A stretch of DNA of 64,000 nucleotides from Agelaius tricolor (GCA_023055355.1 JALJCS010000001.1:105168881-105232880); one strand, 5' to 3'; numbered from the stretch's first letter, positions 22,501-36,778 are shown. The notes: a model not told the origin generated them from the sequence alone. Translations and numbers: made by a program.

Positions 22501-25500
22501 CTCTTTAGTTACAAATAGCACTGACTATCCTTCATTAGCTATAACCTTTAGAAAAATAACCAATGAATTTATTCACCTCAACAGTTACTGTACATGTCTT
22601 ATTTTTATTTACCCCTGTCTGTTCTGTATAAACACAAAGTGTGTGTGTATGTGTATTTTCAGCAAATGCACATTTTTATTTAGTGATGGGGAGAAACTAC
22701 CCTGCACTGTGGGCCCATGGGTAAAGAAAGTAAAACCACAGGATATGGTAATAACTCTAACAATTTTAAGTGTGAGTACTCTCTGGGTAAGTATGAGTGC
22801 ACTTTTTAATTTAAACTCCCCAAGTCTTTGATTTTTACTGGCTGTGAGAGCTCCTGTCTGTCTGTCTATCTACCACTATGTGCTGTAACTTGGGCCACTG
22901 AAGCTGACTTTGGGATTACAGCTGGTGTTTTAAGGCCGATTGTAACAGAAACTGTAAGATCAGCAGAGTAAAATAACTATATCTCTTCAAATGCCATTTC
23001 ATGTTTACTGTTGAGGTTGTTTTCCTTGGAGAGTTCATATTAAACTTTGCCTATAAAAAATTCAGACTTGCCTAATATTACTGCAGCTCTGCTTTCAGGA
23101 AAGCTGCGCTGTGATTGCTCATGAAGCCGGGCTTGTAGCACCAGGAATTCTTTTTCTGGTTCTGCATCTGTTCATGGCTTCGTGTACTATCCAAAGTAAA
23201 AGCCTCTTATCACCCACCAAAGGGCCTGGTATTAATTTGGCCATTACAACAGGTAGTCACATAATATAGCAGAACTAATATAAGGGAACTTTTTACAGAA
23301 GCTGAAATTTTACTGTGTGTTAGGACAGGTGATTTAGGTTAGCTTGTGCCTATTAGGACGGGTTTCACTGTAACAGTAATCTAACCTCGATACAGCTCCT
23401 TTCATCTACAGGATCCCAGAGTGCTATGCAAACCTAGCAAATTGGTATGAAAAACTGTATGGTGAACACTTCATACATGCCTGGAGTGAAATGCAGCAGC
23501 TGTTCGACAGCATACAGTAATATTCCCAAACTCTTTAGAGAAGCAGTGATGAATGCTAAAAAAATCAAAGACAGATTTTTTCAAAACTGGGTGTGTTAAA
23601 GTTATCTGCTAAAATACCTTTTTGGCAGCTAAATCCCAGTAGGTGGGCCCGGCTTTCACAGGTGAAGAGGGCTGGCATCTACCCTGAAATCTGTAAGAGC
23701 TGCAGGAAGATCAGTATTTCAGAGAAAAAACAGGATCTGAGCATCCTGAAATTCTGATCTCTGCACTGCTAATAACCTTTAATATGACATAATATTCTTC
23801 ATAAGATAATTCAGATAACACATTCTGAAAGTTTTAACCTTTTTGTGAAGTTAACATGCTCTTTCATGCCTTTATGGAATTCTTGTTAACACTGAAAGCA
23901 GCTTTGCCCCAGAAAATATAGGAGCTACAAAAATCCCCTTGGAACATGGTTTCACAGGGCTCCCACTTCAAGGGAAGGATGATAATGTGGAAGAAAAGCA
24001 TATTTTTCTTCCAGATCAAGTCACATTATGGAATAATAACACCACTTTCTTTGGTAGTTTGGTTTGATATTGAAAAAAAGTGAAATGGCACGAGGAAATA
24101 AAAGTCCATTTTTGTTGCCTATCCTCACCAGAGCTGGTGATTCCTCTGACACCAGGGTTACACAGTGCATCCAACTTGCAGAATAGATGGGGCTGTTCTC
24201 TGCTCTTTCTGAGGGGTTTTTACCAAATGATCTCCAGTGTCCCCAAAAAAATGCCATAGCCACAGGTATACGTTATTTTATCTCTACTGTTAACATCCCA
24301 GTTAGAATCCTAGAGGGAAAGAAATTTTTCACTTTCTCAGTTAGGCAGGGGAAGAAATTTAATACAAGATCTGCTTTCTCTAAATGAAGGAATTCTACCA
24401 GTGTCCCCTTTCATTACAGCATTTTCTGAGTCTAACCTGCTTTTTCAAGACTCCCTAAAAGTGCCTAAAAACTAAGTATTTTGGAAACAACATGTCAAGC
24501 TTTGCTTTCCACTTAAAGCATTTTTGTCTAGTTAAATATTTCATCATTCCTCTAAAAACCTCTGTCATTTCTGTTTCAGCAGAAGAAATTCATTCATCAG
24601 TTCAGCCCAAACCCAGGAGTAATTCTGTCTGAGAGAGCTGAACTTCCTCAGCCCCACCCCTAGAAGGAGATCTTGGCAGGATCCCACTGTTTTGGGTCTC
24701 AAGGAGTCTGAGCTCCTCACCTGCGAATGGGCGGCCATGCATGAAGGAGCAGAGCTCTGGTGTGCAGGGGAGAAAGGGAATGTAGGGCACTGCTGGGAGC
24801 CATTCATCCCAAACTTTAGCTGTCTCTGCCTGACTAATGATAACTAAGGGACGGAGTCTAATCTGAAATGTGCACTGGTGTGTGTCTTGAAAAATACACT
24901 ACAAGGAAGGAGTGCATTTATCAATATATTCTTTACTGTTCGCCCTGTGTTTGGTCCATGTCCAGCTTACTTTGTGGAAATATCTAACTAATAAAGATCT
25001 GAATATAATTAGCCTGGAATTAGTGAAATAGTTACAAAGCAAGGGGACCAGTTAATGGTCTGGTTTACTGATTTATCTTCCTACATAATCAATTTTGAGC
25101 TCTTCTTATTAACAAAGTGTTCACTTGTAATCAGTAATAACTAGTGCCAGCAGTACAGTAGTTGAGAGACTATTTTGCATGCAAAAATAAGCTGTAAACA
25201 TAAGAAATATTATAGTACTTTGATGTAAATAAAATTTTCCCTTAATAATTGATTAGTGAATGATGAGAGAAATACACCTTATACATTAAATATTATGACT
25301 GACATAGCAGTTAAGTTTACTTGTGTCAATATATCATATATCACTTAATTTTTCAGTCAGTTAGTATCTTCAGAAAGAACTTTCTGTGAGCCAAAATAAT
25401 TAATTATCCTCTTTGAAGCATTTTAGGACATTCTTTATTAGCAAAGGAAACTATCAAAGTGCCATTATGTGTATTTCTACATGGATGTCTTAGTTTAGCT

Positions 25501-28500
25501 TTATGTAAGAATTCAGACATCTGACAGTCATAGCACCGTAAAATATTTGGTCAGGGACATACTTTGGCAAACATTTTGTCACCCAGAAATTCCGCTGTAA
25601 ATCTTGGAGAATATTAACACAGAGGCTTTATTCTCGAGCCTGGGAGAGTGTCATCCTGACCTCTGTTTATTGCTATTAAACATAGAAGGTTTACTTTGAA
25701 GCATTCATTTAAGGAAGTGAGTTATTATTCCTTTGCTTGACCTCAGCCTATGGAGTATATATCATGAGGTTCCATAAGATCATCATGCACAAGAAAATTG
25801 GTCTAGCAAAAGATAAATTTAAAAACAATCTTAAAATATTAACAAAAAAAATCAGGATGAGGCACTAATACTTGTGTGCTTATTACCTGTCTGTTAAAAC
25901 AAGCATCTGTATATGCTGAAAAAATATGTATTTAAAACTTGCCATTTGATATGTGGTAATCCCTAACACAAGTATCCTGAAACAAATCTTGTTACTGAAG
26001 TTAACGTTATGTGAGATATTGCTTATATTTATTACTGGGAAAACATTATTTTGAAAAGCATATAAAAAAATAGTTTTCAAGCTGTTTCCTTAATGAACTG
26101 GAAATAGTAACCCTGTCAAATGTAATACAAAAATAGTGTTATAAGCCTATGGCATCTATTTATTACTGGAGAACAAAAGCCTTCATCCATTTCCTTTAGA
26201 GAATGACATTTTTGTAATTCGCTGCCCATTTCATTTGTTCTAAAAGGACTTCTTAGGTTGACAAATATCCCACAGAAATGGCTTCTGATGCTTGATAGGA
26301 TAATGTGCAGCCCCTTAGGACAAGGGCAAAGGCAGCAAACTTATCATCCTTTAGTTTAGCTTAGTATGGGTCAGTAACAGCGCCAGGGGTGACAGAAGAT
26401 GTTAAAGTGTGGGAAGCAAGAACTAAGAGCTGTAGGAGGGTAGTTTTTATAGTTTATCCTTTCTTTCACCATGACGCTGCAGAGACAGCTTGAATCACAT
26501 TGTTGATTTGGTTCACTGCACGCCACACTAACTGCTCCAGTAGGAGGGAAAAAAACACTTACGGGTCATTTTCCCCAATAGTGTGTGACATTTCAGCACT
26601 TATCCTATAGGAGGAGGAAACACATGCTTAATATTTTAGCTTGAAGTTCGTATTTTAAAGATGCATTATCACACTTGGAGGTCTGCTGTGATAAATTTGG
26701 AGATTATTGTAGTATTACCAATGTGAGGATTTTGGAGGAGAAAGTGTTCTGCATGTTTAATTGTCCTCTACATTTTGTTCCAATTTTTTTTTCCCAGCAA
26801 GGCAGGGTAAGAATGAACATTTGACTCCTGTGGAGTGCACATTTAAAAACAACAAACTAAACTTCAAAACCGTGATGATGGCTTTCATTCATCAAGAGCT
26901 GAAATTCATCTTGAAAATGTCATTTTAGAAATGTGTTTAACAGAGTTAGGTCTTCCTCAGTGGTGGATGATTGCTTCTCAGTCATAGATCTTGCAAACTT
27001 TGTGCTGATCTAGCGAGACATTCCACACAATGATTTTCTGCTAAAGCCAATTGGAGTGACTGAACATAATGAGCAAAATCATGTCCCCTTTCTAAAACTT
27101 GCAACTAGTCTTACACTAACTAGCCTGCTTGCCCCAGCAAAATACTTTCCTGCTGTCATTTCTTTGTTTCTATTCGGCACATTGAAATAATAAAAATCAT
27201 AATTTTATTCCCTGATTAAAAGAAGAGTCTTCACAAACTATATCCAAATGCAATTATATTCATGAGAAAAATCTCATACTGCTGTAAATCGATTCTGATT
27301 GCATTGGATGAGGTAGTATAAAGTGCCATGAACTCAAATGGCTTGAGTTCAAACCAGATTTTTGTGCTCTGGTTTGCAGACATTAGATGAAAGCCAGTCT
27401 CAGCCAGTTTATTCACCAGGTCAAATGTACTTGGCTAAAATGAAAAAAAAGAGAAAGAAAGGATGACTCTAACTAAATCCTAACAAACATTTGACACCTT
27501 TGGAGTTTTTCTCCAGTATAGTTTTTTTCAATTACATCTCTAGATTTTTTCAGAGATAACTTGAACCATAGGAGGATGCAGACTCCTCTCAAAATATCTG
27601 CAGCTCCTCCTGGAGGGGTGGGACTTGAGGTGCTCTCTAATTAAATATAGTTCTGGTCAGTGAGTATTGGGAGTACCACTGATAGTGAGATGTAGGTTTC
27701 TAAATCACAAGCCAACTTCTGAAGATTCATATTAACTCTTATTTTTAATGGCTTTTTGCTGAAGGGAAGAAGTTTTGATAACTCTGGTATTGGAGTGGGG
27801 GGAACCTGATCTTTAAATTTTTTCCACAGAATTTCTCTCTTGTGAAGCAAAATTGAGGCAACACTGTAACCCCCCATGCAGCCAAGGTTCAGACTATGGA
27901 TTTGTGAATACTTTGTACAATTGCAATAAACCTTTCATAAGAGCAACAAACCATTTTTATATTTCTACTGCAAGAAATATATTTCTTCAAAGGGTCTGCC
28001 AATAACCATTCTGTAAGCACTACCCTCGAGTACAGCTTGCAAACGCTCCTTGCCTGCACCAGACACACCCACTACATATTAATTACAGAAGCTGTCTTTG
28101 CTGCAGTACCCTTTCTGCTTGGATCAGACCTGTTTTACAAAGAAAGTGGAATAATTTGTTGGTGTAATGTATGATCTGAATTAATGTATTTTTAAGAATC
28201 AAATTATCCTGATGTGAGAGCCTCTAAAGGGACTGATATAGTGGAGAAGGACTGAAAGTTTTGACATGGTTTAATGAGCTGTATGCTAACTCCACCTGAG
28301 TAATTAACAGGCTTGACAGTCCTTTTGAACAGTGATATTCTCTGTAAGGATGTTTAATGCTCTAAGTATCAGCAGTGCAAAAGCCAAGACAGAGGCAGAT
28401 TTGACTAGGGATTTTTTTGTCAAAGGAGTTTTGACTAAATTTTTTTTTTTCACTTTATGAATGAATGAATGATTAAGGCCAATACTTTCAGAAGCAGTAG

Positions 28501-31500
28501 CTAATTTTTCAGTAATTCTGTTTTTGAGTGTGCAGTTACATGCTGCTTTCTCACAAGTTGTGGAGATACCATCTTGCCATTCCTTAAATATGAAAATATG
28601 GATGCAAAGTGACCCCATCTAACACAACCATGTGCAAACACTCTTCTGTGAGTAAAAGATAAATGATTCTGTGGCAAGCAATTTCAATACACTCTTTGCT
28701 GTAATTGTTAATATGTGCTAACATGCATATCATCTTATAAATCATTCTTTCAGAATTAAAAGAAATTGTTTTGTACCCAGAAACAATGAGATGATAATAT
28801 GATTAAATGCAGAAGCCTAAGCACTATTAAATTTTTTTCTCAACCAAAGCAATAGCCTGAAATGGCAGAGCACAAATAATGTAGGGAAATTACAAACATA
28901 TTCTAAACTTGGACAGACCATTAACAACAGACCAATGTCAATGACCAGACCCCTCAAAACTGCCCATCTTCCAGGTAGTGTAGTCTTCACCAGTTCTTTT
29001 CTGTGCCAGTGAAAGGAGACGTGAAGAAAGGGGAACACTCTCAGCTGCATAAGATGTAGACATGAACATTAAAAAGTGCCTTTTATTTTTTTCCTAGACT
29101 TTCTCTTATTTTTCTCTTTTTTCCTTGATTTTTGTAATCTGAAATTCTTGAAGAGTTGTATCATATAACATGTAAATCTGTACATGTTGATGGCTCTAAG
29201 TTTTCTGCTTAACAGATTTTACTCCTTACTATGCCTGTCACTGGTTTAAGCAATCTGTGTGTAATTGATTTCTTCAGTAAAACAGATAACATTTGCTTAA
29301 AGCTCCTCTGATGGCTTTACAGCCTCTACATTAGCAACAGCACTTCCATTTCCACTGGCATTCTGGCAAAATATAATTATTATATATCCATCACAGACAA
29401 AAAGGCAAAAAAAGTAGCAGAGAGAGTCAGTGCTGCATTTTCCCTGAGTTCAGCACTGCCCAAGCATCAGATTGTTCAGCTCTTACTGTGGTCACACTAA
29501 ATGGCTGCTAATGCTGTCTCTCTCCCTGGCCCCATGCCATATAGTTTTCTATTTACTGATTTAATATCAGAACCAATGATATTTGTGACTCAGAAATAAA
29601 TAGGTCTTTAATTACCTTGCAGGTAAATTGACATATTTTTAACTTCAGCAGGAACTCATCTCTAGGCATAAATAAATAAGGAAAACAGGACTTATTTTGT
29701 GCAGTATAAAATAATGACTTTTACATGTTCTACTTCAGATAATTAAGCAAAACAAAATATAAAACCATCCCTCAGGACATTTTTTTTTTTTGCCTGGAAA
29801 AGACATAAAAAAGGGAAAATAAGACAGATGCATGGAGGAACTTAATTGTAGCATACAGAGAACACTCAAGGGACTGCAATGTGGCCTCTCTCCTCTTTTC
29901 TTCAGTGTTCTGTGGATTGCAATTAAGCATCAGAGTACTGGACAGTGGATGTTTCCAACTGAGAAAGGAAAGGTTGCACACTTGAATTTTTAATTTTATT
30001 ATTATTTCCACAGCAATCACTACAGTTTTCTAAAACAATTAACTTCCTCACTTTAGCACACATGAAGAATATTCCCAGTTTCCAAGGATAAGCAGAAAAG
30101 ACATGTTTGAGGGATTTCAGCCACAAGAGAGGACAGGTTGTAACAGTGCACAAACTGCATTCTCGTTGCTTGCAATGTACTAGATCTCAAAAAAGGAAAA
30201 AAGTGGATTTTTCTCTCTCTCCTTTGGAAATCAGAAGTGAGAGAAAGCCTTCCTGTCTGATCCTCTTTCTGACCCTAAGCAACAAACATATGAGTGATGA
30301 GTGAAGGTCATTCTCATCAGGCACAGAATAAAAAGCTCTTGAAAAGTAATACTGTTCCATCTGAGCTGAATCAAGGAAAGGACAGAAACGCATGCTCAGC
30401 CTGGGCACACTCCTCATGGGTATAAATGATTTTCTGGATTGGTGCCAGAGTGTTCAACACCTTACAAGATCTGTCCTCAGGTGAATACCCAGAGGTGGTC
30501 ACCTGAAAATGAATTCTGATGAGTAGCCCACTACCAGCACCTTGGCATGCTCCTGCTGCTGGGTGTCCCCAGCCAAGGTCCCCCCTGTCACCCTGGGTGT
30601 GTGCACACAGGTCAGTGCTCAAGGCAGCTAGGAGGTAGCTGTTCTCTCTGTGTGCATGCTATGCCAAAAATAAATATTTGCAGCTCAGGGAATATCCTGG
30701 AAAAATAAAAAATACCTTCACCTCTCCTCCTGCTTTCCAATTTATTTTTTTTTAATTTGAGCTTTTTCATCTTGTATATGTTTTCAATGAGAGAAAACTG
30801 AGTGCTGAAAGCCCAAAAAGTGATTATTTACTGAATCCAAGATGTTAGAGGAGAGTGAGGTTTCCGAGTAAGCTAAATAAATCAGATTGCAGAATGTTAA
30901 AACAAAAAAAATGCTTTGTTTCACACTGATGTGGCAAAACCAGAATTAAAATTTAGTTCCCAGCTGAGATCTGACTCTTGTGTGTCTTGTAGATGCACTT
31001 TAAAGAAGAGCTACACTCCATTTTCACAGAGCAAATATGGTCTGATAAAAGCACAGGGAAAAGTCACTGAGTTGGGAAGTGAAAGATAGAGCTAGTTCTG
31101 CACATAATATTTTAGGTTTTGTTTCTTGCTTAATTATTGATCTGTTCATTCACAAAACTACAGACAAAGATCTATTCTTGTTAAAACATTAATACTTCTA
31201 TTTTAAATAGTAAATTGTTCTTGTCTTTCACTGAAAGATGGCTGATGTGGTTTGGTGTGATACAATTTTACATCCCAAATAGCTTCTCAGGGAAATGTTA
31301 TAGGCTGGTTTGAAATGACAGTACTGAGGGTGTTTTTTTCCCCTTCAGCTTGCAGAAGGTGCTAAAACAGTGATCCTCAGCTGTGAGGATCTCAAAACCT
31401 CTTGCTCAGAATTAAGATTCATGGCAGTTTAGTGAGAGCAGAAAAGATCTCTGTGTGAGAGGCAGCTGATATTTTTCTCCCACCATAAATCTTGATTTCA

Positions 31501-31507
31501 AAACTCT
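19576..31507. other. Long stretch of unique non-coding DNA
   Basis: Nearly 12 kb with no recognisable transposon or gene. Open frames stay at or below 123 codons with no domain. Minor items: palindrome CAATTAATTAATTG (19851-19864), palindrome TTTTGCATGCAAAA (25173-25186), a short TTA repeat (about 22383-22397) and a GAAT repeat (about 28459-28472). GC-richer patches lie at 20.29-20.42 and 24.60-24.80 kb. CpG-retaining patches near 23.09-23.17 and 26.46-26.56 kb might be regulatory, but evidence is thin. Confidence 0.65.
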
Positions 31508-31560
31508 GATTTCAGAAGTGGGAAAACTGAAGCCCAAAGAGCTTAAGGGGAAAACTTAAA
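31508..31560 (-). mobile_element. MIR-like SINE core fragment
   Basis: GTGGGAAAACTGAAGCCCAA followed by AGAGCTTAAG resembles the antisense MIR core (GGGGAAACTGAGGCACAGAGAGGTTAAGTGACTTGCCC). MIRs are ancient tRNA-derived SINEs spread by L2. The match is short and decayed. Confidence 0.42.
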
Positions 31561-34500
31561 AGCACTTATTTGGCCTAGATTCAACAGTGTTAAACTAGCT
31601 TAGATACTTGGGCACCTGAATACCACCAACTCTCAAAGACTTTCATATTACAAGCTCTGAAAAATTAGAATATGCAGATTTGATCATATTGCCCCTTTGG
31701 CAAGGAGGATTCAGGCTTCAAATATGTGAGGGGGAGAAGATGGCCAAGATCTGATCTGAATGCGTCTATGTAACTAAAGATGCATTTAAAAACTGATTTA
31801 ATTATATCAGTTAAAAAAACTGGCACATTCGCTCTTAATTCATCTTGCTTCTATTGATTTAGCTAGAAGCTGTGGTTTAGAGTGGAACCTGCTGTTTGGT
31901 CTGGAACTTGCCTGACTTCTCCCTGATTTTTAATAGATGGCAGAAATGGTGCCTCCTGGACCACTGTAGGCATTGCCCAAGGAGCCAGGCAAGGCTTCCT
32001 TCCCTCTGCCTCCTCCTTCTGCCTCAAATGTAAGAGGTGCTGGACTTGCCACCCCTCTATGGTTGTGTCAGCAGTCCTGAGACAGCAGCAGGCAATGTAG
32101 TGATTTTCTTTCTCTCCAGCAAAGGAAAGAAAATAGAGAGCATTTATTACAGACCTGACAAATCAGATGTTACTATTGCTGCTGTCAAAGCATGACCAAA
32201 ATATATACTTGTAAAAATAAAGGTACATCTACTGCTTGGAGGTTACCAAGCCACACTGCAGAGTAATACAGCTGTTTTGGATAGCATGTGGTCCTTGTTT
32301 TGGTTTGGCCCTGGCATGTTTCTTCACATGACATTCACTCACCTGCCTTAGGACTATCCAGGAGCAGCATCCCCAAATCAACAAAATGGTGCAGCTGGGA
32401 GCCCTCTGGGATAAAAATGTAGACAGGCCCTGTCTAACCTCTGTCACAGGTTTCTCATCCTTGCTCTGCATATTTTCAAGGGTGTGAGTAGAAAGTGTGA
32501 ATACTACTGATCAGTTCTTGAGGATGAATTGTAGTCTACATTGCCCACCATAAACTAAGAATTGCCCACCTGTTTAGAGGGAGGACAGAATTGAGGTATA
32601 ATATCCAAAAGTAACCTGGCACTATGATTGCAGACACAATTTTTACACTGCTTAAAGCAGTTTTATTCTCCCTATTAAAAGACTCCCTAGGCTGGAACAA
32701 TCAGTGTGTACTTTAATCCACAGAGACAGTTTTGTAATGGATAGCTGCTATCATGTTTTTTACTCTTATCCATTAATGGCTTGCACAAATTAGAGGTGAG
32801 GAAAGACATTCTGTGTATGTTAACTTGCACCTGATTCTCACTGCTAAAGAAACACCTTTAATAGCATTTGTGGAGCAAAGCTGTCTCACTGCCTCTGGCT
32901 CCCTGCACCAGCAAGGGCTGTCGCTTTCCTACTCAAAGACAGGGAAAGAGGTCAAAATAGACATGACAGCTTCTTTAAAGGACACTTCAAATATGTCTAA
33001 GATCATATTCTACATTTTGATAGAGTTTTCTTGATTTAAAAAAAACCTGCTAATATTCCAAGGCTTCAGTATTTAATTGCTGATTTCTTTCATGACCCTA
33101 GAATTGCTCCAGAAACAGATATTTAACCTCTTTGTCCTCACTGAGAGATCCAAAAACCTCCTTTTCTCAGGCCTAGCTTTATTGGTCTGTACAAAAGTCA
33201 AAAATGCAGATACTAATGTTCAAGCTCAGTTCTTCCAATAGGTCTGTAGAGAGTGAGCAATTGTTCATGGAGAACAAGGGCAATAAAAGTTCTGAAAGTC
33301 TGAACACTGTGTGGCTTATTTCCTTCTTGGAACTACACCTGAGTTTCCATGAGATACCACAACTAGTAATGAATATTTTGCCCTTCTCTACTAATTTTTA
33401 AGATAATTGCAGGTGTCTCTTCTCTCTTTAATCTCCTTTCGTCTCTTCAGAAACTAAAAGAGAAAATGGAGGGCTATTTGTTGTTCTCATACCTAACTGG
33501 TAGAAAAAAATATATAGCAGAATCATTAGGAAGAAATTTTAATTCTTTCAGTTTTTTAAGAAAGAAAAATATCTGGTACCTTTATCCTATTTAATTTTTA
33601 AATGTAGCAAGGAACTTTTTATTTGCTGTGTATTTCCCTGGGCAAGCTCTGAGAAATGCCTGTAATACTAGAAAGAGTTCTTAATGTTTTCCTGTCCTCC
33701 CTTGTATCACAAGCCTTATTACCATCACTCACTTTTCAATTCCTCTTACCTGTTCCATCATGTTTTTACAAAGCAGGGACTGACATGTACTATGGGGGGG
33801 GTTTTGGTGTCTCGTCAAATTTGGCACTTAGCCTTTGTAAGAAAATAATATTAATATTCAATAACAATGACACAAGTTTGAAGTTTGGCAGTTCATCAAC
33901 TTTTGAATTATTCCCATGGGGAGAGAAAAAAACCACAGCTAGGTTTTTTTCCTATGTTGTTCAGAGAAGTTGAGGGCATGAGGATTAGTTTTTACTCTTG
34001 TCATAAATCCAAAATGGCTGCAAGAATTTTGCTCAAACTTTTTAAAAAATCACTTTGGGAACATGTCAAAGTGTGCTTTTTAATAGTAACCATGTAATTT
34101 ACTGTAAAGAGGCTGACAACTGAATTGAGAAGTGGAATTAAATTTAAAAATGTGTTTGAGTGTGCTATCCTTCTCCGCAATGGCAGGAAATTTTTTCATA
34201 GCGTATGTCCAATCTTTCACTTAAAAAGGCAACTAGTGTCGAACCTGCTATTTTCTTGATGAATGAAAACAGTTTTCTGCTGTTGAACTGATAATAGGCT
34301 TTTATTATACTAACATGAAGACATCTTCACCAAATCTATCAAGAATCCAGTATGTAAGTAGAGTATACAAGCTATCTACTGGCACTTTTCCCAGGAAACT
34401 GATTTATCTTTTCATCAACAAATAGCTACTGCTACTGCTTAATCGGGCAATATTTGTGAGATGTCATTTTAATGGGGGCGTATTTGGTCAATGTCAAAGA

Positions 34501-36229
34501 CTTAAGTGATGTTTTAAGTAAGCAATTCCACACTGAGATTCCCACTGATCACTAAAATAGTGAGATATTTCAGCTTTGGTATTTCAAGATGGAAACTAAT
34601 ATTAAAGTGTTACATGGATTCAGCCATGCACATACTTATTTGCCTATACAGACTTTACCTTTTGTTAAACTAGGGAAAAAAACATCTTATGTTCCATAAC
34701 TGCAAAAAAATGATTAAATCATCAAGGCTGGTTATAACACCTCTCTAAATCTACATTAAAATTGATGAGACACTTTCCTGGGTAACTGTACCAGCCCAAA
34801 CTGATCAGGCTGGCCACAGACATGACTTCCCCAAGCAGAGGCTTTTACAGCTGCTTTTTGTGCAGAATGAAGGAAGAGTAAATTACCTCATTCCAATTTA
34901 CCTGGGACAAGCAAAACAGGAAATAAACCTTAGGGTGTGTGATAAGGACTTGTAAGACAGCACTCCCTCCCACAGAGGGAGAATTCAGGCCATTGCAAAC
35001 TCTTCAAAGCCATGTTCAACAGTACCACTTTAAGTCTTTCTGCAACAGGCTTTATATCCCATGACACATTACAGTCTCTAGTTGATACTGAAAGAGTTAA
35101 GGTTGCTGTAAGGATCTTTCATGAATTTCTCTAAGACTCTGATTTCACAAAGAATCAAGACTTTTATTATAAGCACCTCCTTAAAAGCCAAGCTCATAAA
35201 CCTACCATGCCACTGAAAAAATTCAGGAAGCTGTTTATGCAAGGAGTTAGGATTAGACACATAAAACTGTGACACTTAGACATTGCTTTTTACAAGAATA
35301 CATAGATGTATGTTATTATTTGATAAAGAATATACATAATTAAAATATACTGGTTGTTTTCTGTTTTTTAAGATTTCTCTTAAGGCAGCAGTATTCTAAA
35401 AAGGTGCCATCAAGAACAATAAATGTTATTAAATAATTCTATAAAATTTATGACATGCATTATCTCAGTAGAATATTTCATGCTTTGTGGTTTTTGTGCT
35501 TCTTATACTCTAAGGTGCACTTGTTAAGATAAATGAAGCCTAATTTTCTAAGGCTAATGTCACTAGTGTATTTACCATTGTGACAATAGAACTAGTAACA
35601 CAAACAAAAATATTGTTAAACATCAAATCATGAGGCAGAATCCTAATGCTATGAGCTCACACAGTAAGATACATGACAGAAATGTAATGCCACAGAAACT
35701 GTGAAAATATTGAAATAAACCCAAATCTTAACCTCATCATATTATGTTAAGACTTCCTGAGAAGACCCTGTGAAAGTAGAAAGGCCTCCCATGACACTAA
35801 AACTGATATTCCTTTTAAGGCCCTTTGTTAGTGCTACTGTGTGCAGGAAAACCTCTTGACCATATATGATAATCAAGTCCATAGTATTCCAATTGAATGT
35901 TTTGCGTAGGAAGATGTGTATTTTGCATATGCATGTTGAATGAGCTGGAGTATAAACAAATACTTTTTTTTTAATGCAACTTTCCTGGATGAGAAGAGTT
36001 GGTTTCATAGCCTAAAGCTATGAAACAGGGTCCTTTTGTGCTGTTTTTTAAGACTGCAGCTAGTCTATTGCTGCATTTTTTTGATTTCTGTTGTTTTTAA
36101 TATTTTTTTTTTAAATCCTGAGGAGAGTGGAAGAATTTTGGTTTTTCTGATGTTTAACTGCCAACCAACCAGTTTCATTTTGATCCCTGGGAAAATCAAG
36201 TTCTCTTTGAAGACTTTTCTAGGCCCAAA
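31561..36229. other. Unique AT-rich non-coding DNA
   Basis: No gene or repeat is recognised. A G-run of about 8 lies near 33794. A small patch at 34.44-34.50 kb keeps CpGs (AATCGGGC, GGGGCGTA) in otherwise CpG-poor DNA and could be a short regulatory element. Confidence 0.65.
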
Positions 36230-36778
36230 AATGAGAAGGTGGAGACTGAGAAAAGTCTGCATGGATTTGCCAAGGGTAAAATGATTCTGGCTTCCCTGAT
36301 TGCCTTCTAAAATGAAATGTCTAGGACTGTGGATGACAAAAAAGGGATGGGTGCCATCTGCCTTCACTCTACCAAAGCTTTCACCATAGTATTCCACTGC
36401 ATCCTTGTATCCAAACTGGGACATTCTGGTCTTGATGAATAAACTGTAAGGTGCATGAAAGGCATTGTGTACTGACAGGATACCAGTGCATGGTATCCTG
36501 TCAGTACAGGAATTCCATGTGGAATTCCTTGGGGGTCTGTCCCAGGACTGTGGTTTTTCAAGTCTTTATCATGGAATTTCTCTTGTCATGAGGATGATTA
36601 AGCACTGAGGCTGCCTGGAGAAGTTGTGAGATCTCTGCCTTTGAAGCTTTTTGAAATCCAAAGGGAAAAAAGGTATTGACCATCTTGTTGGCTATGTTTT
36701 GAGGAGTGAGGTGGACCAAGTGACCTCTCAAGGTCTCTTTCAGAATGTTCTGCTCAATGCTTCTAAGGATTATAGATT
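36230..36778 (+). pseudogene. CR1 LINE relic: reverse transcriptase fragment plus 3' end
   Basis: One frame from about 36248 reads EKSLHGFAKGK, then TKAFTIVFHCILVSKLGHSG, then GIPWGSVPG. These match the CR1 RT segments HGFxKGRSCLTN, FSKAFDTVSHSIL and GVPQGSVLGP in order. In-frame stops interrupt it at least three times. Just after the GVPQGS-like block the sequence jumps to the CR1 C-terminal/3' region, with GAAGTTGTGAGATCTCTG near 36620 and GGTGGACCAAGTGACCTCTC near 36710. The rest of RT, including the catalytic aspartate box, is deleted. CR1 elements are chicken-repeat-1 LINEs that usually insert 5'-truncated. This copy is dead and old. Confidence 0.78.
36468..36508. repeat. Perfect 18-bp inverted repeat with 5-nt loop
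   Basis: TGTACTGACAGGATACCA (36468-36485) and TGGTATCCTGTCAGTACA (36491-36508) are exact reverse complements separated by GTGCA. The right arm fits the CR1 reading frame (WYPVST against the usual WRPVTS), while the left arm does not. The left arm therefore looks like an inverted copy of the right. Immediately after it, GGAATTCC occurs twice, 12 bp apart (36509-36528). Confidence 0.95.

Noticed and set aside
22460..22831. 123-codon plus-strand frame with a Cys-rich stretch
   Set aside because: Translates AT-rich and TG-repeat DNA, with no domain.
24565..24807. Overlapping 62-80 codon minus-strand frames in GC-richer DNA
   Set aside because: Two frames of the same segment are open, which reflects composition. 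No conserved motif.
36065..36424. 119-codon minus-strand frame
   Set aside because: It overlaps the plus-strand CR1 relic in antisense and its translation matches nothing. Shadow of the repeat.
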